From assembly GCF_020907985.1 (NCBI RefSeq), contig NZ_JAJJPA010000002.1, positions 308,570 through 372,569 on the forward strand: a stretch of DNA of 64,000 bases. Direction: 5' to 3'. How positions within the stretch are numbered: position 1 is the first letter of the stretch; every line of letters starts with the position of its first letter. The translations under genes and the position numbers were made by a program. The stretch is from Kitasatospora humi. Lineage in GTDB: Bacteria; Actinomycetota; Actinomycetes; Streptomycetales; Streptomycetaceae. This document shows positions 9,030 through 17,468 of the stretch, in pieces. The notes below the pieces were generated by a model that saw only the letters and a list, made by a program, of their open reading frames with translations, made no database searches and was not told the origin of the DNA.

Positions 9030-9067
9030 TTGTCGAGCGTGATATTTCGAGCGTAGTGTTTCGAAAC
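9030..9067 (+). promoter_or_regulatory. Promoter and palindrome GTTTCGAAAC before a leaderless ArsR gene
   Basis: TTGTCG (9030-9035) and TAGTGT (9054-9059) are 18 bases apart, and the ATG lies eight bases after the -10 box, so the transcript is probably leaderless; no ribosome site is visible. The perfect ten-base palindrome GTTTCGAAAC (9058-9067) ends exactly before the ATG and could be the autoregulatory operator. A related TTTCGA occurs at about 9045. Confidence 0.5.
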
Positions 9068-9694
9068 ATGTCTTCCGAAGAAGCTCGCCCCGCACCCGAG
9101 CGCCCGTCAGGTGCCGGACGTCCGCTGCGGCAACTGACGGATCCCAAGACCATGAGGGCGGTGGCCCACCCGACCCGGCTGGCACTCCTGGAGGCGCTCA
9201 ACCAGCGCGATCCGCTGACCGCTACGGAGGCTGCCGAGATGATCGGCGAGTCACCCACGAACTGTGCCTTCCACCTGCGCACCTTGGCCAAGTACGGCTT
9301 CGTGGAGGAGGCCGGTGGGGGACCCGGCCGGCGCCGACCGTGGCGGCTCAAGCACATCGGCTTCGTGGTGGACGACAGTGAAGGCGAGACGGAAACGGCC
9401 CATGCGGCCGAAGCCCTGGCGAAGCTGCTGTGGGAGACCTGGCTGGGTCGAGTCAGCACGGTGAACGCCCGTCGTTCCGAGTTCAAGGGGCCCTGGCAGC
9501 AGGTCACCAGCGGGACCGAGAACGTGGCCTACGTGACTCCGGAGGAAGCCCAGCAGCTGAATGCCGAGCTGCGCCAATTGCTCGACCGCTATCGGGAGCG
9601 ACTGGAGGAGCCCTCGCGCCGCCCGACCGGGAGCCTGCCGGTGGAGATGGTGCTGTTCACGTACCCGCTCGAGGCGACCCGGCCGGAGGCGTGA
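9068..9694 (+). CDS. ArsR-like winged-helix transcriptional regulator
   Basis: 208 residues. A winged helix lies at about residues 25-95: MRAVAHPTRLALLEAL, then LTATEAAEMIGESPTNCAFH as the recognition unit and LRTLAKYGFVEEAG. The C-terminal half carries no metal-binding Cys motif and is probably an effector or dimer domain. The next gene, an MFS transporter, starts four bases after the stop, so the two form an operon; regulator-exporter pairs of this type usually respond to the exported compound. The ATG at 9068 appears leaderless. Confidence 0.85.
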   Translation: MSSEEARPAPERPSGAGRPLRQLTDPKTMRAVAHPTRLALLEALNQRDPLTATEAAEMIGESPTNCAFHLRTLAKYGFVEEAGGGPGRRRPWRLKHIGFVVDDSEGETETAHAAEALAKLLWETWLGRVSTVNARRSEFKGPWQQVTSGTENVAYVTPEEAQQLNAELRQLLDRYRERLEEPSRRPTGSLPVEMVLFTYPLEATRPEA

Positions 9695-9698
9695 GCTG

Positions 9699-10916
9699 AT
9701 GCGCAGGCTGTGGGGGGACCGCAACGCCCGGCTCTACCTGGCGGGGCAGAGCCTGTCGACCTTCGGGGACTCGGCGCTATGGCTGGCGCTGGGAATCTGG
9801 GTCAAGATGCTCACCGGGAGCGCTTCGGCGGCAGGCCTGTCGTTCTTCATGTTCGCCTTGGGAAGCCTGGCCGGACCGGTCGGGGGCGTGATCGCCGACC
9901 GGACGCGCCGGCGGCCCCTGCTGATCGCCGCCAACCTCGCAACCGCGGTCCTTGTGCTGCTCCTGCTCCTGGTCCACGACCGGAACCAGGTGTGGCTGAT
10001 CTACGCCGTGATGTTCGGCTACGGTCTGTCGGCCGGCGTCCTCGGCCCTGCACAAACCGCGCTGCAACAGACGCTGCTCCCCGAGGAGCTCCAGGGCGAG
10101 GTGAACAGTGCCTTGCAGACGGCCCAGTGGGGAACGAGACTGATCACTCCGCTCCTCGGCGCCGGGTTGCTTGCCGCAGTGGGGGCGACACCAGTGATCA
10201 TTGGGGACGCCGTGACGTTCCTCGTGGCCATCACCACGTTGGTCGCCGTACGGGTCCACGAGGAGACGCCGGCACCGACCGAGCGGCACTGGCTCACGGA
10301 GGCGATCGCCGGCGGACGCCACATCCGCGCCAGCCCTGCGCTGCGGCAACTCACCCTGGCCGGCACGCTGGCCGTGACCGCCTTCGGGCTCTCGGAAACA
10401 GCCCTCTTCGCTGTGGTGAGCAAGGGCCTGCACCGCCCCAGCGCCTTTCTGGGCGTCATGGTCTCGCTCCAAGGGGTCGGTGCAGTCTTCGCCGGGGTCA
10501 CGGGGACTGCGCTCCTCCGCCGGCTCAACGAAGGCCGCCTCGTCGCCCTGGGCCTGGCCACCGCCGCGTCCGGGTTCCTCCTGCAGATCGCACCGTCGAT
10601 TCCAGCCGCGGTCGTAGGATCAGCCCTCATCGGGTCCAGCCTGCCCTGGATCAACCTGGGCACCATGACGCTCCTCCAGCGCCAGACGCCACCGCAGTTG
10701 ATGGGCCGGGCGGACGCGGCGCTCGGCCTGGCCCTCTCCACGCCGCAAACGGTCGCCATCGCCCTCGGAGCCGGACTGATCACCGTGATCGACTATCGAA
10801 TCCTGCTGCTCGCCATCGCAGCACTCATGCTCGCGGCGTGCGCCTTTCTGCTCACCCGCCCCGAGCACCGTGACACTGCTCCGAGGCGACCGGCACCGGC
10901 TGACGCTGCCCCGTGA
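9699..10916 (+). CDS. MFS transporter (probable drug or metabolite exporter)
   Basis: 405 residues with about twelve hydrophobic helices. The loop after helix 2 reads GGVIADRTRRRPLL, the MFS signature region. The second half contains EGRLVALGLATAASGFLLQ and further helices, ending in a charged tail. It is in an operon with the ArsR-like regulator just upstream, GAGGCG lying shortly before the ATG. The substrate is unknown. The length and layout fit the MFS_3-like exporters common in actinomycetes. Confidence 0.85.
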   Translation: MRRLWGDRNARLYLAGQSLSTFGDSALWLALGIWVKMLTGSASAAGLSFFMFALGSLAGPVGGVIADRTRRRPLLIAANLATAVLVLLLLLVHDRNQVWLIYAVMFGYGLSAGVLGPAQTALQQTLLPEELQGEVNSALQTAQWGTRLITPLLGAGLLAAVGATPVIIGDAVTFLVAITTLVAVRVHEETPAPTERHWLTEAIAGGRHIRASPALRQLTLAGTLAVTAFGLSETALFAVVSKGLHRPSAFLGVMVSLQGVGAVFAGVTGTALLRRLNEGRLVALGLATAASGFLLQIAPSIPAAVVGSALIGSSLPWINLGTMTLLQRQTPPQLMGRADAALGLALSTPQTVAIALGAGLITVIDYRILLLAIAALMLAACAFLLTRPEHRDTAPRRPAPADAAP

Positions 10917-10993
10917 CCGCAGGACAGGCTGCGGCGGACCCCGGACGAGGAAACGCCTGGTCAGGGAAGTCGGGCGGGCGCTACCTTGGGCGC

Positions 10994-11521
10994 GTGATCA
11001 ACGAGACCGGCTTGCTGCCGCCAACCGTCTATCCCTCTGACAAGCGCCGGGTCGCCCTGATGCTGCTGGGTTCGGTGGCCTTCGTCGTCCTGGGCGTGGT
11101 GCTGCTGACCTGGCACGGCTCGGTGAAGGCGGTGATCGGCGGCGCGTTGGCGGTTCCGTTCTTCGGGCTCTGCGCGGTCCTGTACACGATCCGGTTGACG
11201 AAGGGGCGGCCGGAGTTGGTCATCGACCACGCCGGCTTGGAGCACGTCCAACTCGGGCGGATCGGCTGGCAGGAGATCGCCGGGGTACGGATCCGCGAGG
11301 TGACGGTGCGAGGCGCCCGCCAGCGCTTCATCGAGCTGCTGCTGCACGACCCCGCCGGCTACCTGGCGCGGGCACCCCGGATGGTGAAGATGACCGCCTC
11401 CGGCAACCGCAGTCTGGGCTTCGGCCCGGCGAGCATCTCCGCCAACACACTGCCGGTCGGCCTGGAAGAGGTGCTCGCGGCGATGCTGCGCCACCAACTC
11501 CGGCTGACCGTCCACCGCTGA
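10994..11521 (+). CDS. STM3941-like small membrane protein
   Basis: 175 residues from GTG 10994. Two hydrophobic helices (RVALMLLGSVAFVVLGVVLL and AVIGGALAVPFFGLCAVLY) are followed by a soluble C-terminal half with a PH-like pattern (GLEHVQLGRIGWQEIAGV). The frame is open back to a GTG at 10913 that overlaps the MFS stop, but the extra 27 residues look non-coding. TACCTT at 10982-10987 could be a -10 box for a leaderless message from 10994. The function of this family is not known. Confidence 0.65.
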   Translation: MINETGLLPPTVYPSDKRRVALMLLGSVAFVVLGVVLLTWHGSVKAVIGGALAVPFFGLCAVLYTIRLTKGRPELVIDHAGLEHVQLGRIGWQEIAGVRIREVTVRGARQRFIELLLHDPAGYLARAPRMVKMTASGNRSLGFGPASISANTLPVGLEEVLAAMLRHQLRLTVHR

Positions 11522-11546
11522 CACCGCCTCAACCTGGTAGGCCCCC

Positions 11547-12134
11547 ATGGTCCCGATCGACCCCGTCGTCCCCGCCGGCCGCCTGGCGACACCGCCGCAC
11601 CCCGAGCTCAGCCTCCCCACCGGCCACCTGCTCCGCCCCTGGCACCCGGATCGCGACGCCCAGGCGCTGCTGGCAGCCGGTCAGGACCCGGCGATCCAGC
11701 GGTGGAACCTGCTCGGAGTGGACTCCCTGGCGGACGCCCGCCGCCGCATCCAGCGCATGCACCAACGGCGGCAGACCGAGCAAGCCGTCATCTGGGCGAT
11801 CGCCCGGACCGGTGCCGACAGCCCGGCCATCGGCCTGATCGGCTGGCGCGAGCTGGACCTGGCGGGCGGCAGCGCAGAGATCGTCTACTGGCTGCTGCCC
11901 GAGGCCCGTGGCGGTGGCGTTGCGGTGGCGGCGGTGCGGCGGCTCAGCCAGTGGGCGCTGGACGAACTCGGCCTGCACCGGCTGGTGCTCTGCCACTCGA
12001 CGGCGAATCCGGCCTCCTGCCGGGTGGCGGCCAAGGCCGGCTACGCCCTCGAAGGCACCATGCGCAGCGCCCTGCTGCACGCCGACGGCTGGCACGACCA
12101 GCACCTGCACGCCCGCATCACGGGCGACGCCTGA
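11547..12134 (+). CDS. GNAT acetyltransferase (RimJ/RimL type)
   Basis: 195 residues. The N-terminal part has the RimJ/L pattern LRPWHPDRD, and the acetyl-CoA region is EARGGGVAVAAVRRLSQWALDELGLHRLVLCHSTANPASCRVAAKAGY split over residues 120-170. The final strand reads ALEGTMRSALLHADGWHDQHLHARI. The enzyme should transfer acetyl from acetyl-CoA to an amino group of a protein or small molecule; no substrate can be assigned. It starts 25 bases after the previous gene in the same direction. Confidence 0.85.
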   Translation: MVPIDPVVPAGRLATPPHPELSLPTGHLLRPWHPDRDAQALLAAGQDPAIQRWNLLGVDSLADARRRIQRMHQRRQTEQAVIWAIARTGADSPAIGLIGWRELDLAGGSAEIVYWLLPEARGGGVAVAAVRRLSQWALDELGLHRLVLCHSTANPASCRVAAKAGYALEGTMRSALLHADGWHDQHLHARITGDA

Positions 12135-12142
12135 TCCTGAGC

Positions 12143-12212
12143 GCCTGCGGGCCCGGCCGCGGCTCTGCGGACCCTGCGGGCCCGGCCGCGGCTCTGCGGA
12201 CCCTGCGGGCCC
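12143..12212. repeat. 29-bp tandem repeat, 2.4 copies
   Basis: The unit runs 12143-12171 and is repeated at 12172-12200 with one mismatch, then breaks off after about twelve bases of a third copy. It is composed of CCTGCGGGCC- and CCGCGGCTCTGCGG-type segments. It lies between two convergent GNAT genes, where it may also form hairpins. Confidence 0.8.
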
Positions 12213-12332
12213 TACGGGCCCGGCCGGCATGGGGGCCCTGCGGATCCGGCCGACCCTGGGGATCGGCGGTCCCGGCAGCCCCGGCCGCCGATGCAGCCCT
12301 GCGGAGCGTGCGGGCCCGGCGGCCCGGCGCGA

Positions 12333-12896
12333 CTACCGTTCGCCGGCGGCCGCCTCCCACGCGGCACGGGTCATGCGGAACTCGGTGAGCGGCATGCCGT
12401 ACCAGCGCTCGGTGACGCCGGTGTCCACCATGCCGAGGCGGCGGCAGACGGCAGCCGAGCGCTGGTTGTCGGGCCGGACCACGGCGCGGACCTCGGCGAG
12501 GCCGTCGGCGAAGCCCTTGGCGAGGGCGCCGCGGGCCGCCTCCGTCGCGAAGCCGTGCCCCCAGGAGTCGGGGTGCAGGTGCCAGCCGACCTCCACCACG
12601 TCCGTCGCACCCTCGGCGTCCGTCATGGGCAGCAGCAGGACCGTCCCGGCGACCACGCCCGTGTCCAGGCGCTCAAGTGCCCACGCCCCGAATCGCGGAT
12701 CCGCCGCGCCGCGCTGCCGGCAGCGCTCGATGAACGCGGCCGCCTCTTCGGGCTTCTCGAAGGCGCGCGGGGTGCTGCCGAGCCACTGGGCCACCTCCCA
12801 GCGGGAGTAGAGGTCGAATGCCCGGTCCCGGTCGGCAGGGTGCCACTGCCGTACCGTCAGGCGGTCGGTGGGGAAGACGATCTCGGGCTGTGGCAT
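12333..12896 (-). CDS. GNAT acetyltransferase (RimJ/RimL type)
   Basis: 187 residues from ATG 12896, with AGGAG about seven bases upstream; longer open frame upstream lacks similarity. The order of motifs is standard: TDRLTVRQWHPADRDRAFDL at the N-terminus, WHLHPDSWGHGFATEAARGA as the acetyl-CoA loop, RAVVRPDNQRSAAVCRRLGM, then DTGVTERWYG. The product should be a ribosomal-protein-like or small-molecule N-acetyltransferase. It is convergent with the GNAT gene at 11547-12134 but is not a recent copy of it. Confidence 0.85.
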   Translation of the reverse strand: MPQPEIVFPTDRLTVRQWHPADRDRAFDLYSRWEVAQWLGSTPRAFEKPEEAAAFIERCRQRGAADPRFGAWALERLDTGVVAGTVLLLPMTDAEGATDVVEVGWHLHPDSWGHGFATEAARGALAKGFADGLAEVRAVVRPDNQRSAAVCRRLGMVDTGVTERWYGMPLTEFRMTRAAWEAAAGER

Positions 12897-13106
12897 GCGG
12901 GAGCTCCTGGAGGATTGGATGACCGAGGCTGCGGTGATTTCCTGCGAGCAGCATTTTCGGTGATCTTGAAGCTCATGGCCATGGTATTTCGGCACCGAAT
13001 TTTTCCTGGCGTGCGGCCACGCAGTGCGGCCGGGGCGTGGCACCGGTGCGGTCCGTCCCGGCCGGCCGCCCCGCGGTGGCGCGATCGCAGTCGGCGGGAG
13101 CACCGC

Positions 13107-14042
13107 TCAGGCCAGCAGGAGCCCCGCGGCCTGCTCGGGGGACAGGTCATCCGGGATCGAGGCGAGCCGGTCCGCGATGCTGCGCTTGCCGGTGAACTTG
13201 CTGAGGTCCTTGACGCAGGCCTTCGCCTCGGCGTCCGAGCCGAAGTCCCACACCAGCAGCCGGTGCACCATGGCGACGGCCTCGACCGGGCCAAGCCCGG
13301 CGCTGTCGGGGGTGCCGGTCAGGCGGCGGAAGGTCGGCACCAGGCGGGCCAGTGCGCAGCGTGCCTCGCCGAGCAGCGGGTGGCCGGTCGGCAGGCTCTG
13401 CTGGATCCACGGGATCAGCGTCTGCAGCTGCTGGGCCGCGGGGAACACCTCACCGGCCCGTGCCAGATTGGCGGCCATCCGGACCTGCACCGTCAACACC
13501 CGGGCGTCCTGGGCGCCGTGTGCCGCGGTGAGGGCCGGCAGCAGCTCCTGGAACCGCTGGACGGCGGCGCGCGGATCACCGTTGTTGCCGATCGCCGTGG
13601 CCAGTTCGAGATGGGTCACCAGGGTCTCGGGGTCGGTCGGACCGAGGTGCTGGGCCATCTCCGCGACCACCTGGCCGAGCAGGTGGACGGCCGCGCCGGG
13701 GTTCCCGGCCGCGTCCTGCCGGCAGGCCCGTTCGCGCCAGGTGATCAGCGCCTCCCGGTCGTACCGGCCGAGCAGGGACGTCATCTCACGGGCCACCAGC
13801 TCCAGCACCTGGCCGGCCACCTCGTCCGACGGAGCCTCGGCGGCGGCGGCCCGCAGGCGCAGCAGCAGCGCCCGCACGCCGCCGTCCTCGGTGGCACCGG
13901 TGTCGGCGCCCGCGGGGGCGGCGTTCTCGGCGTTCTCATCCGTAACGGGAACGGCGTCGGCCGGTATCAACCGGGCGGCCGCGACATGGGCGGGGCCGAA
14001 CGCGCCGAACGGTTCTGCGGGGACGGACACGGGCGACCTCAT
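13107..14042 (-). CDS. TPR-repeat protein of unknown function
   Basis: 311 residues from ATG 14042. Residues about 80-250 form helical pairs of TPR type, for example REALITWRERACRQDAAGN, GPTDPETLVTHLELATAIG and GHPLLGEARCALARLVPTF. Such repeats with the GPxxPxTL spacing are common in actinobacterial ATPase-TPR proteins; the ATPase part is absent here, so this may be a free helper protein or the C-terminal part of a larger ancestor. No signal peptide is seen. Directly upstream lies a broken GNAT gene on the same strand. Confidence 0.65.
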   Translation of the reverse strand: MRSPVSVPAEPFGAFGPAHVAAARLIPADAVPVTDENAENAAPAGADTGATEDGGVRALLLRLRAAAAEAPSDEVAGQVLELVAREMTSLLGRYDREALITWRERACRQDAAGNPGAAVHLLGQVVAEMAQHLGPTDPETLVTHLELATAIGNNGDPRAAVQRFQELLPALTAAHGAQDARVLTVQVRMAANLARAGEVFPAAQQLQTLIPWIQQSLPTGHPLLGEARCALARLVPTFRRLTGTPDSAGLGPVEAVAMVHRLLVWDFGSDAEAKACVKDLSKFTGKRSIADRLASIPDDLSPEQAAGLLLA

Positions 14043-14117
14043 CGGATGGGTGGGCGGATCGGCAGCGGCACGCGGACGTGCCGGAACATTCTGGCCTGCG
14101 CCGGGCGGGCGCGGCCA

Positions 14118-14453
14118 CTCGTTGGTGGGCGCTGAGCCGGGCCACCTGGAATGCGGCGTCCGGGATCCGCAGCGAGGGCGAGCGGAAGCCGAGGGCCGCA
14201 GCGAGGGCGAGCGGAAGCCGAGCGGGCTCGCTGCCTCGAAGGCCCGGGTGCCGTAGTAGCGGGGCGAGCCCTCCAAGAACACCAGCGGCACCCCGGCCCG
14301 CTCCGCGACCGTCAGCGCGTGCCGGACCAGCCGGGCGCCGATCCCGCCGGCCCCGCTCCTCGGGCAGCACGGCCAGTGGGCTGAGCGACGGCACGTCCAC
14401 CAGCCGGCGCGGGCGTCCAGGCGGACGGCGCTGATCGGCTGGACGCCGGCCAT
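14118..14453 (-). pseudogene. Decayed GNAT acetyltransferase with a 29-bp duplication
   Basis: Recognisable GNAT pieces lie in two frames. One frame has GIGARLVRHALTVAERAG, VPLVFLEGSPRYYGTRAFE and PLGFRSPSL; another has the upstream piece VPSLSPLAVLPEE and the downstream piece GFRSPSLRIPDAAFQVARL. The shared GFRSPSL is duplicated because 29 bases are tandemly repeated (14169-14222), shifting the frame. The expected end of the protein after ARLSAHQ is missing. So there are at least two frameshifts and a lost C-terminus. It is a clear remnant of a former YhbS-like N-acetyltransferase. Confidence 0.75.
14169..14222. repeat. 29-bp duplication inside the GNAT remnant
   Basis: A 25-base block (14169-14193) is repeated exactly at 14198-14222, period 29. 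Because 29 is not a multiple of three it changes the reading frame of the acetyltransferase on the minus strand. Confidence 0.9.
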
Positions 14454-14655
14454 GCCGCAGCTGCGCCGGATGATCCTCGACCCGGGCGCGGAGACCGCGG
14501 CGGGCGCCGACCTGACCTGGCTGCGCCTGGCTGCGCCTGGCTGCGCCCGGCTGCGCCCGGCTGCGCCCGGCTGCGCCCGGCTGCGCCCGGCTGCGCCCGG
14601 CCGTGCTCGCGGCCGTCCGGGCGCTCGCCGAGGCGCCCGCTGCCCTGACGGCTGG
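14452..14655 (+). pseudogene. Gene remnant broken by a 10-bp repeat expansion
   Basis: Before the repeat one frame reads QLRRMILDPGAETAAGADL; after it a different frame reads AVLAAVRALAEAPAALTAG and meets a stop. Both are plausible, differently framed pieces of one former protein C-terminus. Between them lie eight copies of a ten-base unit. I do not recognise the family. Confidence 0.35.
14521..14600. repeat. 10-bp tandem repeat CTGCGCCCGG, 8 copies
   Basis: Eight perfect-length units, the first two reading CTGCGCCTGG and the rest CTGCGCCCGG. Ten-base steps shift the frame with every copy gained or lost, so this is a possible slippage hot spot. Confidence 0.95.
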
Positions 14656-14709
14656 TCAGTAACCTGCCGTCACTGGTCCGATCGACGAACGCGTCGGTAC
14701 GATCACCGG

Positions 14710-15243
14710 ATGATCAACGACTACCTGCTGCGCGGCGACCGCGTCGCCATCCGATCCCTGCGCCGCGACGACCAGGACGAGTTCACCCGGCTGGCGCAGG
14801 AGAACGCCGAGGTCCACCACCCCTGGCTGGCCCCGCCGCGCACCGACGCCGAGTTCGACGCCTACATGACGCGCCTCGAGGAGCCCGTCCGCGAGGGCTT
14901 CGCCATCTGCCTGCCGGACACCGGCGCGATGGCCGGCTACGTGACCATCAACAACATCGTGCAGGGTGCCTTCCGCTGCGGGGCGCTGGGTTACGGCGGC
15001 TTCGCACACGGGCGCGGGCTGGTCACCGAAGGGGTTGGCCTGGTGGTGCGGTACGCCTTCGGGCCGCTCGGGCTGCACCGGCTGGAGATCAACGCCCAGC
15101 CGGCCAACGTCAAGTCGATCGCCGTGGCCAAGCGGCTCGGCTTCCGCCTGGAGGGGCTGTCACCGGACTTCCTCTTCATCGACGGCGCCTGGCGCGACCA
15201 CGAGCGCTGGGCGATCACCGCCGAGATGCTCGACGCCGCCTGA
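14710..15243 (+). CDS. GNAT acetyltransferase (RimJ/RimL type)
   Basis: 177 residues. RGDRVAIRSLRRDDQDEF starts the fold; GALGYGGFAHGRGLVTEGVG contains the acetyl-CoA loop; LHRLEINAQPANVKSIAVAK and RLGFRLEGLSPDFLFIDG complete it, all in the usual RimJ/L order. TACGAT at 14698-14703 lies six bases before the ATG and no ribosome site is visible, so translation may be leaderless. It probably modifies the N-terminus of a protein or a small amine. Confidence 0.85.
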   Translation: MINDYLLRGDRVAIRSLRRDDQDEFTRLAQENAEVHHPWLAPPRTDAEFDAYMTRLEEPVREGFAICLPDTGAMAGYVTINNIVQGAFRCGALGYGGFAHGRGLVTEGVGLVVRYAFGPLGLHRLEINAQPANVKSIAVAKRLGFRLEGLSPDFLFIDGAWRDHERWAITAEMLDAA

Positions 15244-15882
15244 CGGGGAGACACATCCTGATCGGACGCCACCGCACCGACGGGCGCTCGCGGCCGTCGC
15301 CCAGCGGGGTGTCCAACCCCACGCCCGCCCGGGGTGCCGTCCGGAAGTCACCGTCCCCGTGTCCGGTCACGGTGGTGCGACAGGTGCACGGCGGGGCCCC
15401 GGAGCGTGCCCGCCGCCGGACGCGGAGGGCCTGGCGGCCTGCCGCCACGTCCGCCACGCGGTACCCGGCACGGCGCGGCGGTCGCTGCCGTTCGGACGGA
15501 CTCGCGGCACCCGGGGCGACCACGGCGCCGCCGCACCGGGCATCCCGTTCGGCGACATGCCGCACGCTGCCGCCCTGCTCGGCGGCCCGCGCGTCGATTG
15601 GCCGGCGGCTCCCGTGCCCGCCCCGCTGACGGCCGGTCCGTGTCCTGCCGGAAGCCCTCCGGCCGGCACGCCCTGCTGCTCGCCGGAGGTGGCCCCGGCG
15701 CCTCCCGACCACCGCGGACGCCGTGCTCGCCGGTCCGTTCCGCGGCTCGGCGGCTGCGCGGCTCGGCGTCCGGCTGGACGCGAGCGCCGTCCGCCGCCGG
15801 CGTACGGCCGGATGGCCGTACCCGCGTGCGGGAGGCGGCGAGCAGGCGCAGGCTCGGTCGGGATGCCACTGTGGAGGTGCCC
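15244..15882. other. 639-bp stretch without a supported gene
   Basis: Very G+C-rich DNA. Long frames are open on both strands but give Arg/Pro/Ala-rich products without motif, start site or codon pattern. It may hold the promoter of the radical SAM gene and decayed coding DNA; I see nothing identifiable. Confidence 0.5.
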
Positions 15883-17385
15883 GTGAGACTGCTCCTGGTC
15901 CATCCGAGCGCGTTGATGTACTCCGAGATCTTCTTGAGGCTCGAGCCACTCGGCCTGGAGCGGGTCGCCGCGGCGGCCCGCAACGCGGGCCACCAGGTCC
16001 GCCTCGTCGATCTGCAGGTGACCAGGCCCTCACGGCTGGACTCGGTCATCGACGACTTCACGCCGGAAGCGGTGGGCGTGTCGCTGAACTACCTGGCGAA
16101 CATCCCCGAAGCCATCGACATCGCGCACCGGGTGAAGCGGGCCGTGCCGGGCTGCTTCGTCTTCTTCGGCGGTCACAGCGTCTCCTTCGTCGCCGAGCAC
16201 GTCCTGGAGCAGGCCGCCGGCGCGGTCGACGCCGTGATCCGCGGCGAGGGCGAGCCCGCGATGCAGCCCCTGCTCGAAGCGGTCCGCGACGGCGGCCTGA
16301 CCACGGTGCCCGGCATCGTCACCCGCGAGGGGCGCGGGCCGATGCCCCGCATGATGCACGGCCTGGACGATCCCCGGCCGGCCCGCGACCTCACCGCCCA
16401 CCGCCGCCGCTACTTCATCGGCGAACTCGAACCCTGCGCCTCGATCGAGTTCACCCGCGGCTGCCCGTGGGACTGCTCGTTCTGCTCCGCGTGGACCTTC
16501 TACGGCCGCAGCTACCGCAAGGCCACCCCCGAGGGCGCCGCCGACGAGCTCGCCTCCACCCGCGAGCCGAACGTGTTCATCGTCGACGACGTCGCGTTCA
16601 TCCGACCCGAGCACGGCGACGCCATCGCCGCCGAGATCGAGCGCCGCCGGATCCGCAAGAAGTACTACCTGGAGACCCGCGCCGACGTCCTGCTGCGCAA
16701 CCAGGAGGTCTTCGAGCGCTGGGCGCGCCTCGGCCTGCGCTACATGTTCCTCGGCATGGAGGCCCTCGACGCCCAAGGCCTGGAGCTGTACCGCAAGCGC
16801 GTCGATCCGGACGAGAACGTGCGCGCCCTCAAGGTGGCCCGCAAGCTCGGCATCAACGTGGCCATCAACCTCATCGTCGACCCCGCCTGGGACACCGAAC
16901 GCTTCCGCATGGTACGGGAGTTCGCCCTCTCGGTGCCCGAGATCGTGCACCTCACCGTGATGACCCCTTACCCCGGCACCGAGATCTGGCACACCGAGTC
17001 CCGGCGCCTGACCACGCTCGACTACCGGCTCTTCGACATCCAGCACGCCGTGGTGCCCACCGCCCTGCCGCTGGACGAGTTCTACCGCGAACTGGTGCGC
17101 ACCCAGGCGGTGATCAACCGCAAGCACCTCGGCGTGAGCACGGCCCTCGGCGCGGCCCGCATCCTCGCGGGCAACCTGGTGCGCGGACAGACCAACTTCG
17201 CCCGGATGCTCTTCAAGTTCAACAGCGTCTACAACCCGGAGCGGCAACTCGCCGACCACCGACGGCCGGTGAGCTACGAACTGCCCCTGCCCGTGCACGC
17301 CGCGCCCGGCGACCGGCGCCAGCTCTACATCCATGCCGCACCCGTCACGCACCGCCGCCCCACCGCGCCGCCGGTGCCCGACTGA
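15883..17385 (+). CDS. hpnR: B12-binding radical SAM enzyme, hopanoid C-3 methylase-like (HpnR)
   Basis: 500 residues from GTG 15883, with GGAGG five bases upstream. The N-terminal 140 residues form a cobalamin-binding fold (LLLVHPSALMYSEIFLRLEP, FFGGHSVSFVAEH). The radical SAM cluster motif CPWDCSFC (Cx3Cx2C) lies near residue 195, followed by WTFYGRSYRKATPEG. The MTPYPGTEIW segment and the C-terminal region match my memory of HpnR, which methylates carbon 3 of hopanoid ring A in the membrane. No squalene-hopene cyclase is in this window, so substrate supply would come from elsewhere. A Rieske oxygenase follows after 83 bases in the same direction. Assignment to HpnR is by recall; other class B methylases remain possible. 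Confidence 0.75.
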   Translation: MRLLLVHPSALMYSEIFLRLEPLGLERVAAAARNAGHQVRLVDLQVTRPSRLDSVIDDFTPEAVGVSLNYLANIPEAIDIAHRVKRAVPGCFVFFGGHSVSFVAEHVLEQAAGAVDAVIRGEGEPAMQPLLEAVRDGGLTTVPGIVTREGRGPMPRMMHGLDDPRPARDLTAHRRRYFIGELEPCASIEFTRGCPWDCSFCSAWTFYGRSYRKATPEGAADELASTREPNVFIVDDVAFIRPEHGDAIAAEIERRRIRKKYYLETRADVLLRNQEVFERWARLGLRYMFLGMEALDAQGLELYRKRVDPDENVRALKVARKLGINVAINLIVDPAWDTERFRMVREFALSVPEIVHLTVMTPYPGTEIWHTESRRLTTLDYRLFDIQHAVVPTALPLDEFYRELVRTQAVINRKHLGVSTALGAARILAGNLVRGQTNFARMLFKFNSVYNPERQLADHRRPVSYELPLPVHAAPGDRRQLYIHAAPVTHRRPTAPPVPD

Positions 17386-17468
17386 CCCTCGCCCACCCGG
17401 CCCCGGAGCCAAGCCCCTGCCTTCCGCTCGGACGATCCGCTCGGACGATCTGCACCTTGGGAGACCTC

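Noticed and set aside
15244..15882. Open frames upstream of the HpnR-like gene considered as an N-terminal extension
   Set aside because: The extension is Arg/Pro-rich and GTG 15883 has a good ribosome site and starts exactly at the conserved LLLVHPSALMYSE.
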